A DNA stretch of 64,000 nucleotides, taken from Christensenella massiliensis (lineage in GTDB: Bacteria > Bacillota > Clostridia > Christensenellales > Christensenellaceae). Numbering within the stretch: position 1 is the first letter of the stretch; each line of letters opens with the position of its first letter. Below, piece after piece: positions 41,088 to 50,589 of the stretch. A program made the translations under genes and the position numbers. The stretch covers positions 1 through 64,000 of the forward strand of contig LT700187.1 of the NCBI GenBank assembly GCA_900155415.1, given 5' to 3'. The notes beneath the pieces were generated by a model that did no database searches, was not told the origin of the DNA, and was given only the letters and a program-made list of their open reading frames with translations.

Positions 41088-42744
41088 GTTCCTTTTTTAT
41101 CCTCTTCAGCGTCTTCATAACGTTGTTTCCGCCTCTTCCGAAATAATCATGAAGCCGTGTATACTCCGCATAAAGGAGGTCGTATATTTTTGCTTCATCT
41201 TCATTCGGCATATAAACGACGTCTTTTAATTTCCCCATTTTTTCAGCAGCCTCAAATATGCTGTCATATCCTCCTGCCTCGCTCCCCGCTGCGACTGCGC
41301 CAAAAATCGCCGCGCCCAGAGCCGGCCCCTGCCTGCTTCCCGAAATGCGGATTGGCTTACGAATGATATCCGCATAAATCTGCATCATAAACGGACTTTT
41401 TTCCGCAATGCCGCCCGCAGCATAAAATTCATCGACAGGTACGCCGTTCTTTTCAAAATTCTCTATGATCGTGCGCGTACCGAATGCCGTCGCTTCCACC
41501 AAGGCCCGATACATTTCCTCCGGCTTTGTCTGCAGCGTCATGCCCAGTATCATTCCGGTAAGGTCCACATCCACGAGGACCGAGCGGTTTCCATTCCACC
41601 AGTCAAGTGCTAAAAGCCCGCTTTCTCCCGCCTTTTGCTTGCCTGCCAGCTTTTGCAGATATACTTGGATATCGAGGCCCTCTTTTTGCGCCTGCTCCAT
41701 ATAGCTCTCCGGCACACAGTTTTTCACAAACCATGCAAAATGGTCTCCTACGCAGGATTGCCCCGCCTCATATCCATAGAAGCCCGGCAGTATTCCATCC
41801 TCTACATAGCCGCATATACCCGGCACGGCCTGCTCCTGTTCGGAAAGCAGCATGTGGCAGGTAGAGGTTCCCATGATCGCAAGCATTTTTCCCGCTCCGC
41901 AGATTTTGACCGCCGGAACACATACATGCGCGTCCACATTCCCCACCGCAACCGCTGTTCCGGGAACAAGCCCCGTTTTTTCCGCGATCTCCGGCGTGAG
42001 TCCGCCCGCCCGGCTCCCGAGCGGCAGTATCTCCGTTCCCAGCTTTTCCTGAACCACATGTTCAAGCCGCGGATCAAGGGCCGCAAAATATTCCCGCGGC
42101 GGATATCCTTCCCTCTTATGCCACAGCGCCTTATATCCTGCCGTACAGGAGTTACGCGTTTCCACTCCGGTCAGCTGCCATACGATCCAATCCGCCGCTT
42201 CGATAAAGCGGTCCATCGCCGCATAGACCTCCGGACTTTCATCCAATATCTGCCATATTTTTGCAAACAGCCATTCCGATGATATTTTTCCGCCATAGCG
42301 CGCCAGCCATTTTTCGCCTCGTTTTTTGGCCGTCTCGTTGATTCGGTTTGCTTTATTCTGCGCGGCATGATGCTTCCACAATTTCACATAGGCATTTGGC
42401 TCATCCTGATATTCCGGCAAAAAACATAACGGCGTTCCGTCTTTTTTTACAGGCAATACTGTACATGCCGTAAAATCGATCCCCACTCCAACTATATCTT
42501 CTGCATCTGCACCGCTTTCCCGCAGCACCTCGGGTATCGTATGATAGAGGACGTCAAGATAATCCTGCGGATGCTGCAGGGCCCAGTCTACCCCTAATTT
42601 TCTCCCGGACGGGAGCGCTTCGTCCATTACTGCATGCGGATATTTGAATTCACTCGACGCTACTTCCCGGCCATCCGCAACATCTACTAAAACTGCCCGG
42701 CCGGAAAGCGTGCCGTAATCGATACCAATCGTATATTTTCCCAT
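41077..42744 (-). CDS. araB: L-ribulokinase
   Basis: FGGY-family kinase phosphorylating L-ribulose. 555 residues, matching AraB (about 560) rather than shorter xylulokinases. Blocks: [45 protein letters not shown] and [18 protein letters not shown]. The ATG at 42744 has GAGGGG six bases upstream. Second gene of pfkB-araB-araD. No araA isomerase or transporter is seen next to it, so L-ribulose supply must come from elsewhere. Confidence 0.94.
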   Translation of the reverse strand: MGKYTIGIDYGTLSGRAVLVDVADGREVASSEFKYPHAVMDEALPSGRKLGVDWALQHPQDYLDVLYHTIPEVLRESGADAEDIVGVGIDFTACTVLPVKKDGTPLCFLPEYQDEPNAYVKLWKHHAAQNKANRINETAKKRGEKWLARYGGKISSEWLFAKIWQILDESPEVYAAMDRFIEAADWIVWQLTGVETRNSCTAGYKALWHKREGYPPREYFAALDPRLEHVVQEKLGTEILPLGSRAGGLTPEIAEKTGLVPGTAVAVGNVDAHVCVPAVKICGAGKMLAIMGTSTCHMLLSEQEQAVPGICGYVEDGILPGFYGYEAGQSCVGDHFAWFVKNCVPESYMEQAQKEGLDIQVYLQKLAGKQKAGESGLLALDWWNGNRSVLVDVDLTGMILGMTLQTKPEEMYRALVEATAFGTRTIIENFEKNGVPVDEFYAAGGIAEKSPFMMQIYADIIRKPIRISGSRQGPALGAAIFGAVAAGSEAGGYDSIFEAAEKMGKLKDVVYMPNEDEAKIYDLLYAEYTRLHDYFGRGGNNVMKTLKRIKKEHEG

Positions 42745-42785
42745 GGTTCCCCTCATTTCCATAAGCACTCTGGCCCGTAAATATT

Positions 42786-43775
42786 CTATTCGTTTATTGA
42801 TTCCATTCTGTTTCTCGTCATGCTCCCCCGACAGGCTTCTATCTCAGCCAGCGTAGGCATGGAAGGAATCGCTCCGCGCTTGGTAGCCGTAAGACCTCCT
42901 GCCGCATTTGCGAAGTCCAGAACGTCCTCCAGCTCTTCTTGAGACAATCCGTCCAGCTCGTCCGCCGCCTTATCCCGCAGCCTGTAATGCACCGCACCTA
43001 AAAATGCATCGCCCGAACCGGTCGTATCCACTGCATGCACCCGGAACGCAGGCACCTGTCCGGTTCCGCAGGCGGCACAATAAAAAGAACCATATTCTCC
43101 GCGGGATACAAGTACGATTCGCGGCCCTTGCTCCATCAGCTTGCGGGCGCCCGCCTCAAGACGGCTTTCTCCCGTAAGAAGCTGCATCTCTTCTTCCGAT
43201 ACCTTTAGGATGTCCGTCATCGGGAGAGCCCACAGCATTTCCTGCACTGCCCGTTCCTCTGTATCCCATAAAAACGGCCTGTAATTCGGGTCATAACTCA
43301 TGAGCTTTCCGCGCTCTTTTGCATAGCAGATCGCGGCATGTGCAGCACTCCGGCAGGGCTCATCCGTAAATGAAAGGGAGCCGTAATGGAAAGTATGGCA
43401 TTCATCGATAAGCCTCCATTCTATTTCACTCTTGCGCAGCATCACATCCGCCCCCGGCTTTCTGTAAAAGCTGAACGACCGGTCGCCGCACTCGTTTAAA
43501 TGTACGAAAGCGATCGTCGTATTAACGCTCCCATCCTGTACGACGCCCTGCGTATCGATTCCGTTCCCATTCATGACGCTGATCAAAAAGCTTCCAAAAT
43601 CATCCCTGCCGACCTTTCCTATGAAAGCAGTTTTTCCACCGAGCTTTGTATTCATAGCCAATACATTGGCCGGAGCGCCGCCCGGATTCCGCGCAAACAG
43701 CGCCATGCCCTGATCGTTTGTTCCATTCGGCGTAAAGTCGATCAGTACTTCTCCGAGCGCTACTACATCATACAT
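42786..43775 (-). CDS. PfkB-family sugar kinase (fructokinase-like)
   Basis: 329 residues. Ribokinase fold with [16 protein letters not shown] near the start, and the catalytic [15 protein letters not shown] with Asp base near residue 260. Closest in look to fructokinases (ScrK type) with [14 protein letters not shown] at the start. The substrate is unproven; beside araB and araD it may phosphorylate a ketose that enters the same pathway. First gene of the operon. Confidence 0.88.
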   Translation of the reverse strand: MYDVVALGEVLIDFTPNGTNDQGMALFARNPGGAPANVLAMNTKLGGKTAFIGKVGRDDFGSFLISVMNGNGIDTQGVVQDGSVNTTIAFVHLNECGDRSFSFYRKPGADVMLRKSEIEWRLIDECHTFHYGSLSFTDEPCRSAAHAAICYAKERGKLMSYDPNYRPFLWDTEERAVQEMLWALPMTDILKVSEEEMQLLTGESRLEAGARKLMEQGPRIVLVSRGEYGSFYCAACGTGQVPAFRVHAVDTTGSGDAFLGAVHYRLRDKAADELDGLSQEELEDVLDFANAAGGLTATKRGAIPSMPTLAEIEACRGSMTRNRMESINE

Positions 43776-43816
43776 CTCTCTTGTTCCCCTTCCCCTTATT
43801 TTTTATGTTACGTCTT

Positions 43817-43845
43817 ATTATACGTCTTTCCATTTCTGTCAACAA
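43817..43845 (-). promoter_or_regulatory. Promoter of pfkB-araB-araD
   Basis: Reverse strand TTGTTG (43840-43845), 17-bp spacer, TATAAT (43817-43822). AATAAGAC occurs on both sides of it and may be an operator. Confidence 0.7.
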
Positions 43846-44049
43846 GTCTTATTGACCGGTTTCTATACTTTTGCATAAGCGGGCATAAGCAGCATTCTTA
43901 CAGAAAGCTTTAGAAGCGCGGCAATCAATGAACGTTTTTTTCCTTTTTGCGGTTCAAATCCCCTGTTTTCTTTTACAAAGCAGTTGCTTTCTTACCGGGA
44001 TCAGTATATTATTTTTGCAGACAAAGCAAATTGGAAGGAGGATATTTAT
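43846..44049. other. AT-rich intergenic region
   Basis: No gene seen. Contains a tandem GCATAAGC repeat (43873-43880 and 43883-43890) and a TATATT box (about 44004) that could serve the downstream membrane protein. Confidence 0.4.
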
Positions 44050-44397
44050 TTGCGCCTCATTCACCAAAGCAACAAAAAAGCATGGGCTATCACGGTAGGA
44101 TGTTTAGCCGCCGCATTTATCTCGTTTCTGTTTCTTCCTGAGAATATTGTCGTACATTTCAGCGGCAGCATGCCGGATGGCTATGCGGATAAGGCCTTGA
44201 TATTCCTTTTCCCTTGTTTGCAGGCATTATTATTATCAGTTGGGGAGATAAAATCTTTTCAATACTGGTGTATATATTGTAAGACGGCAGTTAAAACGAA
44301 ATTTCAATATTATATGATATTGTTTTCCGTTATTACAATTATTGCGTTTTTTGAAGTGATCGTAATTTTCTTTTCCTTTTCGCAGGGAGCAGCATAG
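44050..44397 (+). CDS. DUF1648-like small membrane protein
   Basis: 115 residues. Three membrane helices; after the first, IVVHFSGSMPDGYADKA matches the DUF1648 pattern (a conserved His followed by a Gly-rich turn and a polar stretch), seen in SdpI-type immunity proteins, but the SdpI second half is missing. Start: TTG at 44050, with AAGGAGG eight bases upstream; the ATG at 43984 has no ribosome site. Isolated, AT-rich relative to neighbours. Confidence 0.6.
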   Translation: MRLIHQSNKKAWAITVGCLAAAFISFLFLPENIVVHFSGSMPDGYADKALIFLFPCLQALLLSVGEIKSFQYWCIYCKTAVKTKFQYYMILFSVITIIAFFEVIVIFFSFSQGAA

Positions 44398-44436
44398 GCG
44401 CTTCCGGCCCATACAATAATTTTATCCAGAAAGGGA

Positions 44437-44465
44437 TTGTATATGCAGAAAAAATTTGATAAAAT
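44437..44465 (+). promoter_or_regulatory. tRNA-Pro promoter
   Basis: TTGTAT (44437-44442), 17-bp spacer, TAAAAT (44460-44465); tRNA starts 25 bases later. Confidence 0.65.
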
Positions 44466-44489
44466 ATTATGGTATTAAAAATAAATCGT

Positions 44490-44566
44490 CTGGGTGTGGC
44501 TCAGCTTGGTAGAGTACCTGAATGGGGTTCAGGGGGTCGGAGGTTCAAATCCTCTCACCCAGACCA
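44490..44566 (+). tRNA. tRNA-Pro (GGG)
   Basis: 77-nt cloverleaf with encoded CCA. Acceptor CTGGGTG pairs with CACCCAG; anticodon stem CCTGA/TCAGG with loop ATGGGGT gives GGG; T-arm GGTTCAAATCC. Followed directly by a terminator and then by the recombinase gene of a mobile element. Confidence 0.95.
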
Positions 44567-44570
44567 GTCC

Positions 44571-44607
44571 GAGTGTTCTTACAGAATTTGAGTTTGTAAG
44601 AACACTC
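44571..44607 (+). terminator. Terminator of tRNA-Pro
   Basis: 12-bp perfect stem GAGTGTTCTTAC (44571-44582) with GTAAGAACACTC (44596-44607), then TTTTTC. Confidence 0.9.
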
Positions 44608-44614
44608 TTTTTCT

Positions 44615-46327
44615 TTATACGGCCTGTTCCACTTGTGAATACTTTATTTCTACACCCTTGCGGGCTTGAAACTGTACATGGCAGTCCGCGATATCCGGCA
44701 GGTCTGGAATTTCTATGGAGCCCAAGCAGTTATAAACGATCCGTATTCGCTGCCTGCGCTCCCCGTTCTCTGTTCTTTCCGCGTGGAATACTTCGATCCG
44801 CTCTATCAGTTCGTTTAACATCCGTTCCGTCAATTTCCGGACATGGGTATATTTTTGCAGTGCCTTTACAAAGGAGGAAACGTCTGCGTCCCTGTTTTCC
44901 AATTCATCCAGTTCCTTTGCCAGCTTCTTTAGTTGTTCCGCCAGCGCGGCCTGCTCCTTTGCATATTGCGCTGACATTTTCATAAACCGCGCATCGTCTA
45001 TCTTGCCGGAGATATTATCTTCATATAAGCGGTTAAAGATTTTATCCAATTCACGGTCGCGCGCTTTTTTTGCCTGTAATTCACGCTCTTTGCGTTTGCG
45101 CAAGGTTTCCTCCGCCTGCTGCGTAAATCCGATTGCCGCCTTTATAAATTGATTTCCATGCTTATTTACAAACTGCGTCAACCGCCTGATTTCGCCGAGC
45201 ACGATCCTTTCCAAGAAATCCACCCTGATATGATGCGTTGCGCTGCAAGTCCCTCTGTTGCCCTTGTAGTTGGAGCAGTTGAAATACTGTATAGCGGGAT
45301 TATTCTGGTTAAAATGGAACCACAGGTTGCTCCCGCAATCAGCGCACACTACAAGGCCGGAAAACATATTCTTTACGCCGTCGTTTGTTTTGCGTTTCCG
45401 GGCCTTGCCGCGTTTTTCCTGCACTCTTTCCCAAACTGCACGCTCAATAATGGGCTCGTGATTGTCCTTGAATATCACCCGGTTTTCTTCGCTTGTTACG
45501 AGCCGCCGTTTTAGCTTGAATGACTTGGAATAGGTCTTGAAGTTGATAACGTCGCCGCAATATTCCTGTTGGGAAAGTATCTTTATAACTGTTGAGGATT
45601 TCCATTTATACGGATTTTCAGGATCAAATTTTCCGCCCCTGTTCAGTCCTTTGCTTTTCCAATAGTGCATGGGGCGCAAAATCATATCTTCCTCCAACGC
45701 CCTGGCAATCTGTTCGCTGCCAATACCGGACAACCACATATTATATATCCTGCGGACAACGGCTGCCGCTTCCTCGTCTATCAGCCACCGTGTAGGATCG
45801 TTGGCGTCTTTCATATACCCATAAGGCGGAAGCGACAGGGGAATACCGGAATTGACCTTGACCGTGTTAGTGAGCCTGCGTTTTTTGGAAATATCCCGCG
45901 CATACCATTCGTTCATCAGATTGCGGAACGGTATAAACTCATCTTCGCCGTTATCGGTATCCAATCCCTCGGAAACAGCGATCAAGCGAATGTCATGTTC
46001 CGGGAAAAATTCTTCGATTAGTGTATCGGCACGAATATGGTCGCGGGCCAGCCGGGATAAGTCCTTGACAATGACGGTCCCGATACATCCCTTTTCCAGT
46101 TCCGCGATCATTCTCACAAATTCTTTCCTGTCACGGTCTGTACCAGTGATCCCATCGTCCATAAATTCAATGATACTTGTAAATCCCTTTTCCTTTGCCG
46201 CGCGCGTCAGCAATTTCCTTTGGTTCGTGATGCTGTAACTCTCGTCAAGCCCTTTATCGTCACGGCTTATGCGTAGATAGATAGCGCAGGTCTGCTCCCT
46301 GTCGTCCCAGCTTTTCGGTCTTGTCAT
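44615..46327 (-). CDS. Large serine recombinase
   Basis: 570 residues: resolvase catalytic domain (1-150) with nucleophile Ser in YLRISRDDKGLDESYSITNQ and the VKDLSRLARD arginine block, a Recombinase domain (about 160-280), a zinc ribbon (CADCGSNLWF and later CSNY with CSATHH) and a long coiled coil (about 390-490). This is the architecture of TnpX/integrase enzymes that insert and excise clostridial elements. The ATG at 46327 has AAAGGAGG four bases upstream. It ends 48 bp after tRNA-Pro, so the left element boundary is probably in that gap or close to it. Confidence 0.95.
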   Translation of the reverse strand: MTRPKSWDDREQTCAIYLRISRDDKGLDESYSITNQRKLLTRAAKEKGFTSIIEFMDDGITGTDRDRKEFVRMIAELEKGCIGTVIVKDLSRLARDHIRADTLIEEFFPEHDIRLIAVSEGLDTDNGEDEFIPFRNLMNEWYARDISKKRRLTNTVKVNSGIPLSLPPYGYMKDANDPTRWLIDEEAAAVVRRIYNMWLSGIGSEQIARALEEDMILRPMHYWKSKGLNRGGKFDPENPYKWKSSTVIKILSQQEYCGDVINFKTYSKSFKLKRRLVTSEENRVIFKDNHEPIIERAVWERVQEKRGKARKRKTNDGVKNMFSGLVVCADCGSNLWFHFNQNNPAIQYFNCSNYKGNRGTCSATHHIRVDFLERIVLGEIRRLTQFVNKHGNQFIKAAIGFTQQAEETLRKRKERELQAKKARDRELDKIFNRLYEDNISGKIDDARFMKMSAQYAKEQAALAEQLKKLAKELDELENRDADVSSFVKALQKYTHVRKLTERMLNELIERIEVFHAERTENGERRQRIRIVYNCLGSIEIPDLPDIADCHVQFQARKGVEIKYSQVEQAV

Positions 46328-46346
46328 TTTTCCTCCTTTCACGCAA

Positions 46347-46389
46347 CCGAAAAAGCAGTATTTACAGTATCATTATACCGCTTTTTCGG
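46347..46389 (-). promoter_or_regulatory. Inverted repeat around the recombinase promoter
   Basis: CCGAAAAAGC (46347-46356) and GCTTTTTCGG (46380-46389) are perfect 10-bp arms with a 23-bp centre. Reverse-strand TATAAT (46372-46377) lies inside. Either an operator or part of the recombinase attachment site. Confidence 0.6.
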
Positions 46390-46414
46390 CAAACCCGTAA
46401 AGGATGTCGCCGCC

Positions 46415-46597
46415 TTAAAAGGGCTCTGTTTCAGCTTTTATCAGCCGCAGCAGCAACGCGCCGAGGGAACAGTTGGCGTCGTCCTTAAAAATCCTTTCCA
46501 CGTCAAAACGTTGCCCGTCTATCGTGTAACTGGCAAATTGTTCAACTAATATTTCTGTGTTATGCTTATCCCTTGAAGTGTCGTTGCATTGCAGCAT
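46415..46597 (-). CDS. Small element protein, TnpW-like
   Basis: 60 residues: polar N-terminus, then SYTIDGQRFDVERIF and a C-terminal helix LGALLLRLIKAETEPF. The order of a short beta segment and a terminal LxRLIK helix fits small proteins found upstream of serine recombinases in Tn4451/Tn1549-like elements, often named TnpW. Function unknown. 87 bp before the recombinase start, same strand. Confidence 0.5.
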   Translation of the reverse strand: MLQCNDTSRDKHNTEILVEQFASYTIDGQRFDVERIFKDDANCSLGALLLRLIKAETEPF

Positions 46598-46667
46598 ATT
46601 TTTACCCCCTTATGTTTGCCGGGGAAAGGAAACGGGCAACGCAGAAGCGCCGCCCGTGCTCTTGATA

Positions 46668-46698
46668 TGCACATCGGGCCAGGTTGGCTCGATGTGCA
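46668..46698. repeat. Element hairpin, copy A
   Basis: TGCACATCGGGCCA (46668-46681), loop, TGGCTCGATGTGCA (46685-46698): 14-bp stem with one G-U. One of four related GGGCCA-type hairpins near mobile genes (others at 47350, 61911, 63406). The rest of 46598-46831 holds a 14-bp perfect palindrome (46792-46805) and no gene. Confidence 0.75.
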
Positions 46699-46831
46699 GG
46701 ATAAATGCCGGACATATTTATTTCCATTTGCCGCAGGGCAAAAAATGCTCCGGTCTGCTTTATCCGACGCCAGCAGATAAAAAATACATCTTCACTATAT
46801 AGTGAGAAATGAGGGATGTTTGTTTGACACT

Positions 46832-47257
46832 TTAATATATATTTTCAAAAAATTTTTTCATAGATGCTAACCCCCTTTTGATAGAAATGCTCACCGAACC
46901 TTTTGTAACTCCTTCTGCTCTCGCGATTTGATGTATGCTCATCCCGAACAGAAAACGCGCTTCGATACGTCTGGCCTGAATATCTGGCAGAGAATTAAGT
47001 GCACAACAAAGATTGCAGAACATTTCCTTAAATTCCAAGACTTCATACGGAGATTTTGCTGTGAATGATGTTCTGAGTTCCAAGCCAAAATATCCAGCGT
47101 CAAGAGAATATTGCGCTTTGTTATAATAGATCCGCCGCTTTTGCGCACTTTCATGCCGTTTGTTTGTCAATAGTTCCACGGCGATCTCATCAGAAATTTC
47201 CACATATTCATCATGCGTGTACCACGGATAAAAGTCTTTCAGGTTGATTTTCATCAT
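46832..47257 (-). CDS. Sigma-70-region-4-like element regulator
   Basis: 141 residues. C-terminal helix-turn-helix of sigma region 4 type (SLPDIQARRIEARFLFGMSI, then IARAEGVTKGSVSISIKRGL). The N-terminal half (1-70) is not a normal region 2. Such proteins are common next to recombinases and relaxases of Firmicute conjugative elements and may drive element genes. The ATG at 47257 has GGAGG eight bases upstream. Confidence 0.75.
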   Translation of the reverse strand: MMKINLKDFYPWYTHDEYVEISDEIAVELLTNKRHESAQKRRIYYNKAQYSLDAGYFGLELRTSFTAKSPYEVLEFKEMFCNLCCALNSLPDIQARRIEARFLFGMSIHQIARAEGVTKGSVSISIKRGLASMKKFFENIY

Positions 47258-47349
47258 TTCATTGACCTCCATTCAATTTTGAGTGTTGAGAAAACAAAAA
47301 AATTGAACAAAGGGCGGTGGGGAGCGGCAACGGTTTTGCCCGCGCTTTG

Positions 47350-47372
47350 CTTCGAGCCAAGTCGGCCCGAAG
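47350..47372. repeat. Element hairpin, copy B
   Basis: CTTCGAGCC (47350-47358), loop AAGTC, GGCCCGAAG (47364-47372), one mismatch. Same family as copies A, C and D. The rest of 47258-47525 has no gene apart from the terminator at 47409. Confidence 0.75.
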
Positions 47373-47408
47373 TCGACAGTAAACATATTCCCAAGATTTA
47401 TGACAAAA

Positions 47409-47442
47409 CAAAAATGGCGGTTCTTTCAAACCGCTATTTCTA
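47409..47442 (-). terminator. Terminator of the phosphosignalling operon
   Basis: Reverse strand AAATAGCGGTTT, loop GAAAG, AACCGCCATTT, then TTGTTTTG. One mismatch in the stem. About 85 bp after the radical SAM stop. Confidence 0.7.
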
Positions 47443-47525
47443 TATTCTGCATAAAACAATTTATTGCCACAATAGCATTTTTTCTTTTCTGTTGGTTAGG
47501 GCAACTGCGTAAAGTAATCTTTAAA

Positions 47526-48215
47526 TCATTTGAATCTACATTGATTTGGTATGTTCATTTGTTCTTCATTTGGCCTTTCCGATTGTTTTATGATATACCG
47601 AAAAAATTCTAAGTTGGAGAACCCCATCTTTTGAAGCATATCTGCGCTGTTTTCTTGATCGTGTTCCGTATTATAGTTCGGAATCAGGGGGATACGGATG
47701 CGGACATTCTCCCTATCGATCGTATTTCGAAGTATGATAAGGTTTTTCTTCATAACTTCAGCATTTTGCCCTGTATAGCGTTTATAAATCTTATTATCCA
47801 TGTCCTTTATGTCTATTATCATACAATCCGCCGCCCACGCCGCCTTGATAACAGATTCTGCCGGGACATGAAGGGAAGTTTCTATATTCAGTTTCCATCC
47901 TGCGGGCGCAATGGCGCGAAACCGCTTGATAAACTCCGGATAAAGCAGCGGTTCTCCACCGCCAAATGTAATACCGCCGCCTGTCGCCAGGAAATACAGG
48001 TCATCCGTTTTTACCTTGTCCAGCAGCCCTTCCGGCGTATATTCATGCATCTTTGTCCCTGCGCGCCATGAATGCGGATTCAAGCAATACCGGCACCGGA
48101 GCGGGCAACCGTAAGCTGCTGCGAGCGTCGTTACGCCTACGCCGTCCGTTGCCATCCGGTGCCGCGCCAAAGCAATTGCAGGGAATACGATCCTTTTACT
48201 CTTCTTCCCATTCAT
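47526..48215 (-). CDS. Radical SAM activating-enzyme-like protein
   Basis: 229 residues. Cluster motif GCPLRCRYC (Cys37, Cys41, Cys44); FGGGEPLLYPEF is the glycine motif for SAM binding. Overall like pyruvate formate-lyase activating enzymes, but without the extra ferredoxin clusters, and no glycyl radical enzyme is nearby. Its ATG at 48215 lies 20 bases inside the end of the Cys-rich gene, so translation is coupled and the two products probably belong together. Last gene of the operon. Confidence 0.85.
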   Translation of the reverse strand: MNGKKSKRIVFPAIALARHRMATDGVGVTTLAAAYGCPLRCRYCLNPHSWRAGTKMHEYTPEGLLDKVKTDDLYFLATGGGITFGGGEPLLYPEFIKRFRAIAPAGWKLNIETSLHVPAESVIKAAWAADCMIIDIKDMDNKIYKRYTGQNAEVMKKNLIILRNTIDRENVRIRIPLIPNYNTEHDQENSADMLQKMGFSNLEFFRYIIKQSERPNEEQMNIPNQCRFK

Positions 48216-48606
48216 CTTCCATACTGTCCGCCGGGACTTCTCCCTCAAGCACCACCCATTCGTCTTCCGTATCTTCGTCCACCGCGCCCGTCGTCTCATA
48301 ATAACCTTCCGAGGGCGCGCATCCCCTTCCGATCAAAGGCTCGATTCCAGCGCAACTCACAGCGCCCAGCGCCAACCCTGCCGCCAGCGCGGCCACGGCA
48401 ACACGCTTTCCCGACTTCCGGCGCCGCTCAAGCTGTTCTTCCAAATACCGTACCTCCGCTTCGCAACGCGGACACGTTCCTTTACACTCGCCATGGAATC
48501 CGCATTCCCGTGTTGCATATTCGATCCCGTTCTCATCGGCTATTCTCTGCCGTATTTCCTTTAAAATCCTGCATTTTTCTTTTCCTTTCATTTTCTTTTC
48601 CTCCAT
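48196..48606 (-). CDS. Small Cys-rich membrane protein
   Basis: 136 residues. The N-terminal 60 carry a conserved-looking Cys pattern (CRILKEIRQRIADENG, then RECGFHGECKGTCPRCEAE), probably binding a metal or cluster. A membrane helix follows (about 70-88, RVAVAALAAGLALGAV) and then a very acidic tail (EDEWVVLEG, ending EDEWEEE). I have the impression of a recurrent clostridial family next to radical SAM genes, but cannot name it. It is 47 bp downstream of the DUF2207 gene. Confidence 0.7.
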   Translation of the reverse strand: MEEKKMKGKEKCRILKEIRQRIADENGIEYATRECGFHGECKGTCPRCEAEVRYLEEQLERRRKSGKRVAVAALAAGLALGAVSCAGIEPLIGRGCAPSEGYYETTGAVDEDTEDEWVVLEGEVPADSMEDEWEEE

Positions 48607-48653
48607 ATCGCATCCTATTGGTTTCTCCGAAACAAAGGCAGCCGCAGACAGGC

Positions 48654-50513
48654 TTACCAGCTTCCGCCGCCTCCGCCCGCTCCGCCGCCGGAAAAACCTC
48701 CTCCGGAAGAACCGCCTCTCCGCGAAGAACGAGAAAGCGCCATGCTGCTTGCCGCAAAATTAAGATGCCGTGTCATTCGCCCCATAAAGAGCGCCGCTGA
48801 GAACGTCCCATCGCCCGGACCGTAATACCAGTTCGGCGGATACATAGCTATCCCCTCAAATCGCTTCGCCCATTCATCGCTCACACCCAAAACATAAGCG
48901 TAGGGAAGGATATCGTAAAAATACCGTGGATCATCTCCTGCCAGCATACCTATTCGTTCTGCTTCCGCCGCCGCCAGAAACTGCCGGAAGCCAAGTATTT
49001 TTCCTTCCCACTGTCTTCCCTGTTCCGTCCGCCGTTCATAATATGGCAAAAACAGCAGAATCAGGAGCGAACAGGCCGACGCCACAATCGCTGGCCAGCC
49101 AACGCGGAGGAACATCGCCCAGCCCGGCATGATACAGCATCCCGCAGCCATGGCTGCGGAAATGACCAATATTCCCGTCCGCCGCAATTTTCGCATAGAC
49201 GATGCTTTTTTCATGGTAGAGTCAAAGTATCCTCCTGCTATAAAACAGAGCGGCCAAAACATTATCACGAACATTATACAGTCCCACAATGAAACGTTTG
49301 TACGGCAGAGCGTCATCAGCAAAGCCGGTACGGGAAACAGTAGCCGTGCAAACAGATGGTATTGAAGCGATTTTGGCTCAAATATGCGTTTTTCCCCGCT
49401 TCCGTATTTGCGCCTGACCATTCCTTTAACTTCTTTTACTGTTTCATGCATCTTAAACTGCATATCAAAAACAGTATTGGAATCTCCATTCTCGAATATT
49501 TCGTCAAACAGCAGCTTTTCATAATCGTTTGCCTGCTCGGGCAGGCCGCGAAGCTTGCGCAGCTCTAAGTTGCGCTTTTCCAGCTCATGGATCTCAATAT
49601 AGCCCCTATCCGCCCAATAAATCAGCAGGGACACCACATCTTTACTGTCTGCTTCGCCGTCCGCGACATAGCCAACGTCTGCCGGAGTCATCCCGATTGG
49701 CGGATAAAACTCCACCGTGGCAACCGCCTTCTTCCGTTTGCCAAGCGTTGCCAGCAACCCGCCCAGCACGACGGTTATCCCGATTCCGATCGCCATCATG
49801 ATATATGCCGGCTCGATCCTCCAGCGTTCGTTTACAAAATATCCCTCGGGCAACTCCATGCGCATAGTAACTCCTTCAAGCGGAGCTATGCCGCGCGTCA
49901 ATTCTCCATAAACCGTATTGCCGTCCACACCATAGACAAGCTCTCCCTCGCGATATCCCTCCTGTCCGGCTCTTCCGATGGAAAACCCGATCTTTTCCGC
50001 GTCGAAGCTTTTCGGCATATATACAGCAAACGAAAAATGCTCGATTGGGGCATCCCAGCTGGGTGCAATCAAATTATAGTAGAACTCGTCAAATTCCTTG
50101 ATTCCATCGTCGCCAATATCGTAAAGGTAGCTGATGAAATAGGTCTGCTGCCCGTTCACATAGGTGTCCGGGCTGCCGATTCTCACGATGATATCGTCTC
50201 CCACGCGTTCCATTTCCGCTTCTCGGTCTGCCCGGACTTCCGAAACCTCCGCCTCATAGGTGTTGGTATAGGTCCTTCCTCCCGATTCGCGCGTTGTACT
50301 CCACCTCAATGGAATATCGACCCATAAACCGTGCGCCTCTTCCAGAAATGTAACGGTCATCGCATCCTGCACCAGGCAGACGTTGTTTTCATATACCGTA
50401 ATTTCCCGCCGGTAATCGTTCATCACAAATTCCGGTTCTTCCTCTTCCGCATATCCGAACGACGGCAGGCACAGAATGAGCAGTACCGCTGCCACAGCAA
50501 ATAATCGTTTCAT
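48654..50513 (-). CDS. DUF2207 membrane protein
   Basis: 619 residues. Cleavable signal peptide ending near GYAEEE, a large outside beta-rich region (about 25-265), membrane helix (about 270-290), a cytosolic domain with DVGYVADGEADSKDVVSLLI, further helices (about 415-530), and a Gly-rich end (GGSSGGGFSGGGAGGGGG then SW) like that of TPM/DUF2207 proteins. Role unknown; the family is often linked to envelope stress. The ATG at 50513 has GGGAGA upstream; the frame is open further up but overlaps the lipoprotein gene. Confidence 0.88.
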   Translation of the reverse strand: MKRLFAVAAVLLILCLPSFGYAEEEEPEFVMNDYRREITVYENNVCLVQDAMTVTFLEEAHGLWVDIPLRWSTTRESGGRTYTNTYEAEVSEVRADREAEMERVGDDIIVRIGSPDTYVNGQQTYFISYLYDIGDDGIKEFDEFYYNLIAPSWDAPIEHFSFAVYMPKSFDAEKIGFSIGRAGQEGYREGELVYGVDGNTVYGELTRGIAPLEGVTMRMELPEGYFVNERWRIEPAYIMMAIGIGITVVLGGLLATLGKRKKAVATVEFYPPIGMTPADVGYVADGEADSKDVVSLLIYWADRGYIEIHELEKRNLELRKLRGLPEQANDYEKLLFDEIFENGDSNTVFDMQFKMHETVKEVKGMVRRKYGSGEKRIFEPKSLQYHLFARLLFPVPALLMTLCRTNVSLWDCIMFVIMFWPLCFIAGGYFDSTMKKASSMRKLRRTGILVISAAMAAGCCIMPGWAMFLRVGWPAIVASACSLLILLFLPYYERRTEQGRQWEGKILGFRQFLAAAEAERIGMLAGDDPRYFYDILPYAYVLGVSDEWAKRFEGIAMYPPNWYYGPGDGTFSAALFMGRMTRHLNFAASSMALSRSSRRGGSSGGGFSGGGAGGGGGSW

Positions 50514-50589
50514 GCGCTTTCTCCCTATGCGGACGCGGGGCGCTTTCTCTTTTTGCCCTGCGTTCCCCGTTTTATTCTGCTTGCTTCGG

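Noticed and set aside
43837-43842. TTGACA as the -35 of the sugar operon
   Set aside because: Spacing to TATAAT is only 14 bp; the overlapping TTGTTG at 17 bp fits better.
44490-44566. tRNA-Pro as the attachment site of the mobile element
   Set aside because: The enzyme is a large serine recombinase, which seldom uses tRNA ends; the tRNA and its terminator are intact and no repeated tRNA end is visible in the window.
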